From Fibrella aquatilis (GTDB lineage Bacteria; Bacteroidota; Bacteroidia; Cytophagales; Spirosomataceae): a DNA stretch of 64,000 bases. Positions 43,747 to 51,763 of the stretch are shown here, piece after piece. The notes beneath the pieces were generated by a model. That model did no database searches. It was not told where the DNA came from and saw only the letters and a list, made by a program, of their open reading frames with translations. The translations under genes were made by a program, and so were the position numbers. The stretch lies in NCBI RefSeq assembly GCF_017353255.1, contig NZ_JAFMYU010000005.1, positions 62,001 through 126,000 on the forward strand, written 5' to 3'. Position 1 is the stretch's first letter, and every line of letters begins with the position of its first letter.

Positions 43747-44468
43747 TGCACATCATCCCCGCTATTGACCTCATCGACGGAAAGGCTGTTCGGCTGACCC
43801 AAGGCGATTATGCCCAGAAAAAAGAATACAATGCTCGTCCGCTGGAGGTGGCCCAGCAGTTTGAAGACGCCGGACTGACGCGCCTGCACCTGGTTGACCT
43901 TGATGGGGCGAAGGCCAAGCGCGTGATCAATTATAAGGTGCTCGAACTAATTACGTCTAAAACCAGCCTCCACGTCGATTTTGGCGGGGGCGTACAGTCT
44001 GACAACGACCTGCGAATTGTGTTCGAGTGCGGGGCTAAGCAAATCACGGGTGGCAGCATTGCCGTGAAGCAGCCAGAGGTATTCGAGCGGTGGCTGAGCC
44101 ATTACGGAGCCGAGGCTATGATTTTGGGTGCCGACGCCAAGAACGAAAAAGTAGCCGTGAGCGGTTGGGAAGAAGATACCCACATCTGGGTCTACGATTT
44201 TGTGGATAACTGGGTGGACAAGGGAATAACTCATGTCATCAGCACCGACGTGGCAAAAGATGGGCTGCTGCAAGGCCCCTCGTTCGACCTATATCGTAAC
44301 CTGCAAGACCGGTCGCCTAACCTAAACATAATTGCCAGCGGGGGCGTAAGCAACGTGGGCGATCTGGAAACCCTAGCCGATATGGGTCTTTTTGGGGCCA
44401 TTGTGGGCAAAGCAATCTATGAAGGCCGGGTCACATTGAAACAGTTAGCCGTTATCAATGAACAATGA
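43746..44468 (+). CDS. hisA: Phosphoribosylformimino-AICAR ribotide isomerase
   Basis: A 240-residue TIM barrel that isomerises ProFAR to PRFAR, the fourth step of histidine synthesis. HIIPAIDLIDGKAVRL carries the first catalytic Asp. DFGGGVQSDNDL and ASGGVSNVGDLE are the two phosphate-binding loops, and STDVAKDGLL carries the second Asp. The length is normal. Its ATG overlaps the stop of the four-helix-bundle gene (TAATG), so ribosomes leaving that gene may restart here. Confidence 0.95.
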   Translation: MHIIPAIDLIDGKAVRLTQGDYAQKKEYNARPLEVAQQFEDAGLTRLHLVDLDGAKAKRVINYKVLELITSKTSLHVDFGGGVQSDNDLRIVFECGAKQITGGSIAVKQPEVFERWLSHYGAEAMILGADAKNEKVAVSGWEEDTHIWVYDFVDNWVDKGITHVISTDVAKDGLLQGPSFDLYRNLQDRSPNLNIIASGGVSNVGDLETLADMGLFGAIVGKAIYEGRVTLKQLAVINEQ

Positions 44469-44904
44469 GCAAGGGTGTACAATGGAAAACGTCGAGATAA
44501 GTACCGATAAGGCCCGGCTTGATGTAGCGATGGTTCACCGGTTTTTAAGCAAGGAGGCTTACTGGAGCAAAAATATCCCTTTGGATACGGTGCAGCGTTC
44601 CATTGAAGGGTCGCTGTGCTTCGGTATTTATCTGGACAATCAGCAGGTGGGGTTTGCCCGCGTCATCACCGACTATGCCACCTTCGCTTACCTAGCCGAC
44701 GTGTTTGTGTTGCCCGAACATCGGGGGAAGGGGTTGTCCAAACAGTTGATTGCTTACATCATGGCCTATCCGTCATTGCAGGGCCTACGCCGGTGGATGC
44801 TCATCACCTACGACGCGCATGGGCTTTACGAACAGTTTGGCTTCAAGCCCACGACCGAAAATCCGCAGAATACTATGTTTATCAAGCCTTTCGAGGCTTA
44901 TTAA
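44458..44904 (+). CDS. GNAT-family N-acetyltransferase in the his operon
   Basis: A 148-residue acetyltransferase. The acetyl-CoA site is the [20 protein letters not shown] segment (R/QxxGxG/A as RGKGLS), preceded by YLADV and followed by [12 protein letters not shown]. The start at 44458 overlaps hisA by 11 nt; the ATG at 44482 (MENVEISTD) would leave a 13-nt gap and is equally possible. It does not belong to histidine synthesis. Its substrate is unknown. hisF starts 1 nt after its stop, so it is fully embedded in the operon. Confidence 0.87.
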   Translation: MNNEQGCTMENVEISTDKARLDVAMVHRFLSKEAYWSKNIPLDTVQRSIEGSLCFGIYLDNQQVGFARVITDYATFAYLADVFVLPEHRGKGLSKQLIAYIMAYPSLQGLRRWMLITYDAHGLYEQFGFKPTTENPQNTMFIKPFEAY

Positions 44905-44905
44905 A

Positions 44906-45667
44906 ATGCTAACGAAACGTATTATCCCCTGCCTCGATATTAAAGATGGGCGCACGGTGAAGGGGACCAATTTTGTAAACCTCCGCGATGCCGGTGACCC
45001 CGTTGAACTGGGCGCCATCTACGCCGCTGAGGGTGCCGATGAACTGGTTTTCCTAGACATCACGGCCACCGTCGATGAGCGCAAGACGCTGATTGAACTG
45101 GTGCGCCGGGTAGCTCACGCGGTCAATATTCCATTTACGGTGGGTGGCGGTATTTCATCTGTTGCCGACGTATCTGCCTTGCTGAATGCGGGGGCTGATA
45201 AGGTGTCGATCAACTCGTCGGCGGTGCGTAACCCAGGCTTAATCAATGAGTTAGCGCTCGAATTTGGTTCACAGTGTATCATTGTGGCTATCGATACGCG
45301 GTATGTGAGCGGCGAACACATTGTACACACCCACGGCGGGCGGAAAGCAACCGAACTGCGGACGCTGGCCTGGGCGAAAGAAGTAGAAGAACGCGGGGCG
45401 GGCGAGATTTTGCTCACCTCGATGGATACCGATGGGACCAAGGCGGGCTTCGCCCTGGAACTGACGGCGGCAGTGTCATCGGCGGCTAATATTCCTGTGA
45501 TTGCCTCAGGTGGGGCGGGCACAATGGCCCATTTCACGGAGGTGTTCACTACTGGAAAAGCCGATGCCGGACTGGCTGCCAGCATTTTTCACTTTAAAGA
45601 AATTGGTATTCCCGACTTGAAACAGTACCTAGCTGGCGAGGGTATCCCGATGCGATTGACAAACTGA
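44906..45667 (+). CDS. hisF: Imidazole glycerol phosphate synthase, cyclase subunit
   Basis: 253 residues from the ATG at 44906 ([20 protein letters not shown]), the standard HisF N-terminus; the frame is open upstream to 44750, but that part overlaps the acetyltransferase gene and is not coding. The TIM barrel holds the catalytic Asp in CLDIKDG and the second one in [13 protein letters not shown]. Phosphate loops are [11 protein letters not shown] and [11 protein letters not shown]. It works with HisH to make imidazole glycerol phosphate and AICAR. A long palindrome separates it from hisIE. Confidence 0.96.
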   Translation: MLTKRIIPCLDIKDGRTVKGTNFVNLRDAGDPVELGAIYAAEGADELVFLDITATVDERKTLIELVRRVAHAVNIPFTVGGGISSVADVSALLNAGADKVSINSSAVRNPGLINELALEFGSQCIIVAIDTRYVSGEHIVHTHGGRKATELRTLAWAKEVEERGAGEILLTSMDTDGTKAGFALELTAAVSSAANIPVIASGGAGTMAHFTEVFTTGKADAGLAASIFHFKEIGIPDLKQYLAGEGIPMRLTN

Positions 45668-45670
45668 ACT

Positions 45671-45809
45671 AGTCATTTCCTTGCGCTGTCATCCGGTAGT
45701 CAGTCAATGGTCATTCGATTGTCATTCAGTGGTCATTAGTTGTAAATACACTGAATGACAATCGAATGGCCATTGACTGACTACCGAATTACAGCGCAAC
45801 GAAACGACC
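45671..45809. repeat. Long inverted repeat inside the his operon (GTCATTCG words)
   Basis: 45683-45731 pairs with 45749-45797 at 46 of 49 positions, and pairing continues outward to about 45671/45809. The loop is 17 nt. The arms are made of reiterated words GGTCATTCG, TTGTCATTCAG and GGTCATTAG. It fills the 150-nt gap between hisF and hisIE and ends only about 9 nt before the hisIE ATG, so the outer arm could affect translation start. No T-run follows the stem. Confidence 0.88.
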
Positions 45810-45817
45810 AATGACCA

Positions 45818-46420
45818 ATGACCACAATAGACTTTACAAAATCGCCGGATGGGCTGGTGCCTGCCGTGGTGCAGGACTACCAAACGGGCAACGTGCTAAT
45901 GCTGGGCTACATGAACGCCGAAGCCTACGAAAAAACGCAGGTAGAGGGCATCGTGACCTTCTTTAGCCGTAGTAAACAGCGCCTCTGGACCAAAGGTGAA
46001 ACGTCGAATAACTTCCTACATGTGAAGGAGTTACTGGTTGACTGCGACGGCGACACGCTGCTCATAAAAGCCAGTCCCGACGGGCCAACCTGCCATACCG
46101 GGGCCGATACGTGTTTTAACGAAGTGAATCAGGGCAGAGGCCGGTTCCTCAATTATTTGCAGGGCATTATCCATGACCGGAAGGTGAACCCGTCGGACCA
46201 ATCCTACACGGCGTCACTGTTTAAAAAGGGCGTGAACAAGATTGCGCAGAAAGTAGGCGAAGAGGCCGTGGAGCTTGTTATTGAAGCTAAAGACAACAAC
46301 GACGACCTGTTTCGGGGTGAAGCTGCCGACTTGCTTTTTCACTACCTGGTGCTGCTGGAAGAGAAGAACATAAGCCTCGACGAGATCATTGGTGTGCTAC
46401 AACAACGCCACGCCAGCTAA
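45818..46420 (+). CDS. hisIE: Bifunctional phosphoribosyl-AMP cyclohydrolase/phosphoribosyl-ATP pyrophosphatase
   Basis: A 200-residue fusion of steps 2 and 3 of histidine synthesis. The HisI half (1-110) contains FTKSPDGLVPAVVQD, LMLGYMNAEAY, FFSRSKQRLWTKGETSNN and the metal-binding DCDGDTLL and GPTCHTGADTCF. The HisE half (about 110-200) contains SYTASLFKKGVNKIAQKVGEE and EAADLLFHYLVLL. It is separated from hisF by a palindromic repeat but is in the same orientation. It is probably the last his gene of the operon. Confidence 0.95.
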   Translation: MTTIDFTKSPDGLVPAVVQDYQTGNVLMLGYMNAEAYEKTQVEGIVTFFSRSKQRLWTKGETSNNFLHVKELLVDCDGDTLLIKASPDGPTCHTGADTCFNEVNQGRGRFLNYLQGIIHDRKVNPSDQSYTASLFKKGVNKIAQKVGEEAVELVIEAKDNNDDLFRGEAADLLFHYLVLLEEKNISLDEIIGVLQQRHAS

Positions 46421-46519
46421 ACAAGGGTTCCTCCTTTGGGGTTTGATGTCTTGGTATTGACTTCGGTCATGTGTAACGTTGAATCTTAAACCGCACCGGC
46501 GCACCGGTTGACCTGACTT

Positions 46520-46855
46520 ATGGGCATCATTATCCGTATCCTTATTAGTGCCGTAGCCGTTTTTGCGGCCAGCAAATTTGTGCCGGGCGTAGGCGTTGCC
46601 AGTTTCGGCACGGCCATTATTGTGGCCATTGTACTGGGCCTGCTCAACGCATTTGTGAAACCCATTCTCACCATCCTGACTATCCCGATCACGATTCTGA
46701 CCCTGGGCCTTTTCCTCATTGTACTTAACGTATTGATGGTGTACCTGACCGCCGCCTTCGTCGATGGTTTCCGGGTGAGTGGGTTCATTGCCGCCCTGCT
46801 GTTTAGTATCGTAGTATCTGTAGTAACCTGGCTCATCGACGCCGTCGTTAATTAA
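46520..46855 (+). CDS. Phage holin family (type IV) membrane protein
   Basis: A 111-residue, very hydrophobic protein with four membrane segments. IIVAIVLGLLNAFVKPILTILTIPITILTLGLFLIVLN is split across two helices and contains the NAFVKPIL pattern characteristic of the YvlD-like mycobacterial/phage holin 4 family. Despite the name, chromosomal copies are not thought to lyse cells; the function is not established. It lies 11 nt upstream of the VIT1 gene and may be co-transcribed with it. Confidence 0.85.
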   Translation: MGIIIRILISAVAVFAASKFVPGVGVASFGTAIIVAIVLGLLNAFVKPILTILTIPITILTLGLFLIVLNVLMVYLTAAFVDGFRVSGFIAALLFSIVVSVVTWLIDAVVN

Positions 46856-46866
46856 CAAACCCGCTC

Positions 46867-47574
46867 GTGGCAGCAGACATCGGGTACGTTCATCACGAAG
46901 AACACCTCCGCAGTTCCGACGTGATCTCCGACATTGTCATTGGCATGTCTGACGGGCTAACCGTGCCATTTGCACTGGCGGCAGGCCTTAGCGGGGCCGT
47001 GGCGAGTTCATCATTGGTGGTCACGGCGGGCATTGCCGAAATCGTGGCGGGGTCAATTGCTATGGGCCTGGGGGGCTACCTGGCAGGCCGCACGGAGGCA
47101 GATCATTACAGTTCTGAACGTCGTCGCGAAGTGGCTGAGGTTGAGGCCGTTCCCGAAAAAGAGAAGGAAGAAGTTCGTGAGGTTTTCGCCGAAATGGGCC
47201 TCAGCCCCGCCCTCCAAATTACCATTGCCGACGAGCTGGCCAAAGACAAAGTGAAGTGGGTAGACTTCATGATGAAGTACGAACTCGGCCTCGACGAACC
47301 CGACCCCAACCGTGCTACCAAGAGCGCTTTCACCATTGGCCTGTCGTATGTGGTGGGTGGCCTGATTCCCCTTACACCCTATTTTTTGATCAAAAGTCCG
47401 CAAGAGGGGCTACTTTATTCGGCGGGGATCACCCTCGTTTGCCTATTTGTTTTTGGCTATTTCAAAAGCAAAGTGACAGGCCAGCCGCCTATTGGTGGGG
47501 CTATTAAAGTCATGCTCATCGGTGCTCTCGCCGCCGCTGCCGCCTTTGGCATTGCACGCTTGGTAGGTGGGTGA
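46867..47574 (+). CDS. VIT1/CCC1-family metal transporter
   Basis: 235 residues with a GTG start. It is a membrane protein with five helices. HHEEHLRSSDVISDIVIGMSDGLTVPFALAAGLSG (split over helix 1) is the family signature, and the cytosolic loop with TEADHYSSERRREVAEVEAVPEKEKEEV carries the Glu/His metal-binding region. Plant VIT1 and yeast CCC1 move Fe2+ or Mn2+ out of the cytosol; bacterial members are expected to export divalent metal. The start codon is fixed by the HHEEHLR motif and the tight 11-nt spacing to the upstream gene. Confidence 0.9.
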   Translation: MAADIGYVHHEEHLRSSDVISDIVIGMSDGLTVPFALAAGLSGAVASSSLVVTAGIAEIVAGSIAMGLGGYLAGRTEADHYSSERRREVAEVEAVPEKEKEEVREVFAEMGLSPALQITIADELAKDKVKWVDFMMKYELGLDEPDPNRATKSAFTIGLSYVVGGLIPLTPYFLIKSPQEGLLYSAGITLVCLFVFGYFKSKVTGQPPIGGAIKVMLIGALAAAAAFGIARLVGG

Positions 47575-47579
47575 AAGGG

Positions 47580-48917
47580 TTATCGCGCAAAGACCAGCCG
47601 CTGCCCGGCCCGTTCGGCCTGGAAAGTGCCGTTGGCATAGACCAATTCGCCTGACACAAACGTGTGCGTGATCTTGTGCCCGAAGATTTGGCCCGTCAGC
47701 GGTGACCAGCCACATTTGTAGAGGATCGATTCGGGCGAAACGGCGGTAGACTGATTAAGGTCAACAAGCACTAAATCAGCCCAATAGCCCTCGCGGAGGT
47801 AGCCTCTACGGTCAATCTGGAAACAGTCGGCGGGGGCGTGGGCCATTTTCTGCACCACTTTTTCGGGCGAAATCTTACCCTGTTTGGCAGCTTCCAGCAT
47901 CAGCAACAACGGGTGCTGCACCAGCGGCAAGCCCGACGGAGCGGGCCAGTAGGGTTGCTGTTTTTCGTCCCAGGTGTGCGGCGCGTGGTCGGTGGCGATG
48001 ATATCGAGGCGGTCGTCCAGCAAGGCTTCCCAAAGCGCGGTGCGGTGGTGCGGGGCCTTAATGGCGGGGTTGCATTTGATCTGATTACCAAGCGTTTCGT
48101 AATCATCTGCCGAAAACCAGAGGTGATGCACGCATACTTCTGCTGTGATGCGTTTCTGGCTTAGGGGTACGTCATTACGAAACAACGAAAGCTCATCGGC
48201 GGTGGTCAGGTGCAGAATGTGCAGCCGGGTGTTGTGCCGTTTGGCCAGTTCCACCGCCATGCTCGACGACCTGTAGCAGGCCAGTTCGTCGCGCACGAGG
48301 GGGTGAATGCGGGCGGGCGGGTTGTCGCCGTACTCGGCCCGGAATCGTTGGGTGTTTTCCCGCACGGTGGCCTCGTCTTCGCAGTGGGTGGCAATCAGCA
48401 TGGGGCACTCCCGAAACAGGGCATCCAGCGTCTGCTCGTTGTCCACCAGCATATTGCCCGTTGAAGACCCCATAAACACCTTCACGCCGCAAACCGTAGC
48501 TGGATCAGTCTGTAGCACCTCGTCTAGGTTGTCGTTTGACGCACCCATGAAAAACGAGTAGTTGGCAAAAGCAGTCCGTTCGGCAATGTCATATTTATCC
48601 TGCAACAGCTGCTGCGTCAGAGCGTTGGGCACGGTGTTAGGCATTTCCATAAACGTGGTCACGCCCCCCGCCACGCCCGCCCGCGACTCGCTGCCGATGG
48701 TCGCTTTGTGTGTCAGGCCCGGCTCCCGAAAATGCACCTGATCGTCAATTACGCCCGGCATCAAATATTGCCCCTGCGCATCAATCACCACGTCGCCCGC
48801 CCGCGCCGACACGGCCTGACCGATTTCGGCAATGAACCCATCTTCGGTGCGCAGGTCAGCTTCTATGATTCGGCCTTCGTTGATAAGGCGGGCGTTACGG
48901 ATGATGTAATTGGGCAT
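47580..48917 (-). CDS. pyrC: Dihydroorotase
   Basis: A 445-residue class I dihydroorotase, which cyclises carbamoyl-aspartate to dihydroorotate in pyrimidine synthesis. The metal-binding motif is DDQVHFREPG, the carboxylated Lys is in GVKVFMGSSTG, His ligands are in IATHCEDE and HILHLTTAD, and the catalytic Asp in ATDHAPH. NHLWF-like VCVHHLWFS matches the family. Its start is only 2 nt after the stop of the TOPRIM gene upstream, so it is probably translated from the hemB/ATPase/TOPRIM transcript. Confidence 0.93.
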   Translation of the reverse strand: MPNYIIRNARLINEGRIIEADLRTEDGFIAEIGQAVSARAGDVVIDAQGQYLMPGVIDDQVHFREPGLTHKATIGSESRAGVAGGVTTFMEMPNTVPNALTQQLLQDKYDIAERTAFANYSFFMGASNDNLDEVLQTDPATVCGVKVFMGSSTGNMLVDNEQTLDALFRECPMLIATHCEDEATVRENTQRFRAEYGDNPPARIHPLVRDELACYRSSSMAVELAKRHNTRLHILHLTTADELSLFRNDVPLSQKRITAEVCVHHLWFSADDYETLGNQIKCNPAIKAPHHRTALWEALLDDRLDIIATDHAPHTWDEKQQPYWPAPSGLPLVQHPLLLMLEAAKQGKISPEKVVQKMAHAPADCFQIDRRGYLREGYWADLVLVDLNQSTAVSPESILYKCGWSPLTGQIFGHKITHTFVSGELVYANGTFQAERAGQRLVFAR

Positions 48918-48919
48918 AT

Positions 48920-49531
48920 TTAGATAGGCTTTGAAAAATGGGGAGCGAGAAAGCTGTATAGTGGATTCAGCGCGTCACTATCAAGGTTCCAGTAGGCTGT
49001 ATCTGCATAGTTTCTGCTTTTTTCTCTCGCTTCCTGACCGTGCATAATTAGGTAGTTGTGAATAGCTGTTTTGCGACTATTCTGCTGAAACGGCGTTAAT
49101 TTAGGAGCATTCAGTAAATCATATTCTGCTTTATAAGCTTCAATGCAAGTAGCATATGGATCGAAACAAGTAGCAAAAGAGCCATATTTTTCTGGGTTAG
49201 CTATGCTCTGTAACAGGCTTTCTCTGTCACCTGACTCCTGGTTATTAGGATATAGGAACAACTCTAAATCAATCTGATAGTCAATTGATTTTTTTGTTAA
49301 CTCATTTTTTCTATTAACGAAATCTAAGTCTGCATCGAAAATAACCAAATTTATACCACCTTGATTTTGTGTGTAACGAAGTTGATTAATACTTGATTCT
49401 GAATATAAAGATCCATATCCTCCAGTTTTTATGATGTCATTCTCTTGTATAATACGTCTGTTAAATTTATAATAAATATAATCCTCCAGAAACTTTACGT
49501 CTGTTACTCCTTCCACAAATAGCCGAACCAT
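48920..49531 (-). CDS. TOPRIM (DUF3226-like) nuclease-type protein, partner of an ATPase
   Basis: A 203-residue protein. The N-terminus MVRLFVEGVTDVKFLEDY carries the TOPRIM Glu, and LVIFDADLDF carries the DxD motif. This matches the DUF3226/OLD-like TOPRIM group. The rest (TAIHNYLIMHGQEAREKSRN) has no known motif. In two-gene systems such as AriA-AriB (PARIS) and other ATPase-TOPRIM pairs, this protein is the toxic effector or nuclease held by the ATPase. It is AT-rich relative to pyrC and hemB. The stop is followed after 2 nt by the pyrC ATG; the start follows the ATPase stop by 2 nt. Defence role is inference. Confidence 0.82.
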   Translation of the reverse strand: MVRLFVEGVTDVKFLEDYIYYKFNRRIIQENDIIKTGGYGSLYSESSINQLRYTQNQGGINLVIFDADLDFVNRKNELTKKSIDYQIDLELFLYPNNQESGDRESLLQSIANPEKYGSFATCFDPYATCIEAYKAEYDLLNAPKLTPFQQNSRKTAIHNYLIMHGQEAREKSRNYADTAYWNLDSDALNPLYSFLAPHFSKPI

Positions 49532-49533
49532 AT

Positions 49534-50625
49534 TTATAATCGAATTTCGTTTCCCAACTCAATTGCATTACTCAAACCTTCATAGGTGTACTTATATGCT
49601 TGAAAACCAGCGTTCTTAGTTTTTACAAGATCAAATACACGAAGCTTCGATTGCATATCAGGCCGGTTAGATAAGGCTTCATCCAAATAACGAAGCGTTT
49701 CGATGTTGTGTGTCGTTACAAATAACTGACAACCAGATTCTTTTGACTGGTCAAGTAGCCCATTCCAAAGCGTTTTATGGGCAGAATAATGTAGACCGTT
49801 CTCTATTTCGTCAATAAAAACGGCGGTTGACGTATTTGAAACGACTACAGGAGTAAGACAGGATATAATTTTTTCTGTGCCGTCACCCATTAGGCTCATG
49901 GGCATTAGCTCACTTATACCATCTACATCAAAGAATATTTCTTCCCCAATCACACTTATATTCCGTATTCGCTTGTCAATTGATTGTAAAGCAGATAGCA
50001 ACATAGTAGTCTGTTTACTCTTTACTAATCCTTTGACAAAATTGAGTACAGCAGATCCAGTATTTGTTGGTGGAATGTAAATAATAAATCTGAGCGTATC
50101 AATTTCATTTGATTTATCGATTAAATAAGTATTTGATGATTTGTTGAACAGAAATGAAAAATCAATCGATCTGCCGGATGAGTCAATTTCTGTTGAAATA
50201 ATAATCTGATTAAATGACGAAGGTGTTGAAAATAGCGTTGTACTGTTTTTTTCAAAATGTTGCGTAGTAGTCTTTTCCGAAGGATACAGATTGCTGACTA
50301 ATGCTCTTATGCTTATTAGTCTTTCTTCTTCTTTATTGAAATTTATTTTGAATTTAATAGTATTTAAAAAATTAAGATTGAAAAAAAATAACCGTATTTT
50401 CTCGATGTCTCTGTTTGTAATACCTCTTATTTGATTCAAAGCAAATAAAATATCTTCATTAGCGGCACTCATGAAAGCCAAAATAATAGCCTCCATGAGT
50501 GCCGTCTTACCACTATTGTTACGGCCAATAATAACATTGACCTGACTAAAGTCTTCAACAGTTAGTTTGTCGAAACTTCGAAAGTTTTCGATGTCAATAC
50601 TTTTTATGTGCTTATCCGTATTCAT
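49534..50625 (-). CDS. AAA/ABC-type ATPase of an OLD/PARIS-like pair
   Basis: A 363-residue ATPase of the AAA_15/AAA_21 (OLD-like) type. IDIENFRSFDKLTVEDF begins the family, the Walker A motif is GRNNSGKT (G34-T41), an ABC-like signature is LMGDGTEKIIS, the Walker B is AVFIDEIENGLHYSAHK, and the switch His is in FVTTHNIETL. A coiled or helical middle lies at about 90-200. It has no nuclease domain of its own; the next gene supplies a TOPRIM. Its ATG overlaps the hemB TGA as ATGA. AT-rich composition suggests acquisition by transfer. Relatives include AriA, AbiLi and RloA. Confidence 0.88.
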   Translation of the reverse strand: MNTDKHIKSIDIENFRSFDKLTVEDFSQVNVIIGRNNSGKTALMEAIILAFMSAANEDILFALNQIRGITNRDIEKIRLFFFNLNFLNTIKFKINFNKEEERLISIRALVSNLYPSEKTTTQHFEKNSTTLFSTPSSFNQIIISTEIDSSGRSIDFSFLFNKSSNTYLIDKSNEIDTLRFIIYIPPTNTGSAVLNFVKGLVKSKQTTMLLSALQSIDKRIRNISVIGEEIFFDVDGISELMPMSLMGDGTEKIISCLTPVVVSNTSTAVFIDEIENGLHYSAHKTLWNGLLDQSKESGCQLFVTTHNIETLRYLDEALSNRPDMQSKLRVFDLVKTKNAGFQAYKYTYEGLSNAIELGNEIRL

Positions 50626-51596
50626 CGGAGCAGTTGCGCGGCTTCTTTGGCAAAGTAAGTCAAAATTACGTCGGCACCGGCGCGTTTGATGGCCATTAAT
50701 GATTCCATCATGGCGCGTTCGCCGTCGAGCCAGCCGTTTTGGGCGGCGGCTTTAATCATGGCATATTCTCCGCTAACGTTGTAGGCGGCGATAGGTAGTT
50801 GGCTGTTTTGGCGCAACAGGCTGATGATGTCCAGATAGGCCAGCGCGGGCTTAACCATCAGTATATCAGCGCCTTCCTGCGTGTCAAGTTCGGCTTCGAT
50901 GAGGGCTTCGCGGCTATTGGCGGGGTTCATCTGGTACGTTTTCTTGTCGCCAAATTTGGGTGCCGAGGCCAGCGCATCGCGGAAGGGGCCGTAGAACGCG
51001 CTGGCATATTTGGCCGAATAAGAGATGATGCCGATGTGCTTAAAACCCGCTCCATCCAGCGCCTGCCGCAGGTAACCCACGCGCCCGTCCATCATGTCGG
51101 AAGGACCAATCAGATCGGCACCGGCTTGTGCCTGGGCAACGGCCATCTTGGCCAGAATCTCCAGTGTTTCGTCGTTGAGGATCACCCCATTTTCCACCAG
51201 CCCGTCGTGTCCGTCTGAGCTATACGGGTCCATGGCCACGTCGGTCATGAGCAGCACGTCAGGGTATTTGGCTTTGATCTGCTGGATCGTTTGCAGGTAT
51301 AGCCCGTCGGGGTTGTGGCTTTCGCTGGCGGTGCAGTCTTTCTTATCGTCGGGCAGGTTCGGAAACAAATCAAACGCCTTGATACCCAGTTCCATACACC
51401 GACCAATTTCGTCCAGTAGCAGATCGGGCGAGTGCCGGAAGATGCCTGGCATAGAGGCCACTTCGGTACGAACGTTGCGCCCCTCCAGCACAAAAAGGGG
51501 TAGAATAAAATCAGAGACGTGCAGGCGCGTTTCCTGCACCATGTCACGCAACACACCCGACTGGCGGTTGCGGCGGGGACGACGGAGATTAATCAT
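50622..51596 (-). CDS. hemB: Delta-aminolevulinic acid dehydratase (porphobilinogen synthase)
   Basis: A 324-residue enzyme joining two 5-aminolevulinate molecules in haem synthesis. The first Schiff-base Lys is in SYSAKYASAFYGPFRDA and the second in LMVKPALAYLD. The metal-site loop TDVAMDPYSSDGHDG has no cysteines, pointing to the magnesium-type enzyme. FILPLFVLEG and GPSDMMDGRVGYLRQAL are further signatures. Its stop overlaps the start of the ATPase gene by 4 nt, and a palindrome separates it from the response regulator upstream. Confidence 0.95.
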   Translation of the reverse strand: MINLRRPRRNRQSGVLRDMVQETRLHVSDFILPLFVLEGRNVRTEVASMPGIFRHSPDLLLDEIGRCMELGIKAFDLFPNLPDDKKDCTASESHNPDGLYLQTIQQIKAKYPDVLLMTDVAMDPYSSDGHDGLVENGVILNDETLEILAKMAVAQAQAGADLIGPSDMMDGRVGYLRQALDGAGFKHIGIISYSAKYASAFYGPFRDALASAPKFGDKKTYQMNPANSREALIEAELDTQEGADILMVKPALAYLDIISLLRQNSQLPIAAYNVSGEYAMIKAAAQNGWLDGERAMMESLMAIKRAGADVILTYFAKEAAQLLR

Positions 51597-51758
51597 TGGT
51601 CATTAGCCCTGCGGGCGTCATTAGTCATTCGCTTCGCTGTCACTAGCCTTTGGCGTCATTGGCCCCGCTACCCCGGCCTGTGGGGACACAGGCCAGGGTA
51701 GCGGTTACAAATGACGGCGAAGCCTAATGATCAATGACAGCGAAGCGAATGACCAGTT
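51597..51758. repeat. Long imperfect inverted repeat (GTCATTAG/GTCATTCG words)
   Basis: Outer arms of about 60 nt pair with indels. Shared words are GTCATTCGCTTCGCTGTCA (51627-51643 region and complement at 51734-51752), GCGTCATT, CCGCTACCC, and a perfect tip GGCCTGTG/CACAGGCC (51675-51682 with 51687-51694). It fills the gap between the response regulator stop and the hemB start on the same strand. The word style matches the his-operon palindrome at 45671-45809. It could also end the two-component transcript, but no T-run follows. Confidence 0.75.
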
Positions 51759-51763
51759 AACCA

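Noticed and set aside
44750-44905. N-terminal extension of hisF
   Set aside because: The open frame continues upstream, but this part overlaps the acetyltransferase gene, and the standard HisF N-terminus begins at 44906.
46520-46855. Prophage remnant because of a holin-family protein
   Set aside because: No other phage gene is near, and chromosomal members of this holin family are widespread without phage context.
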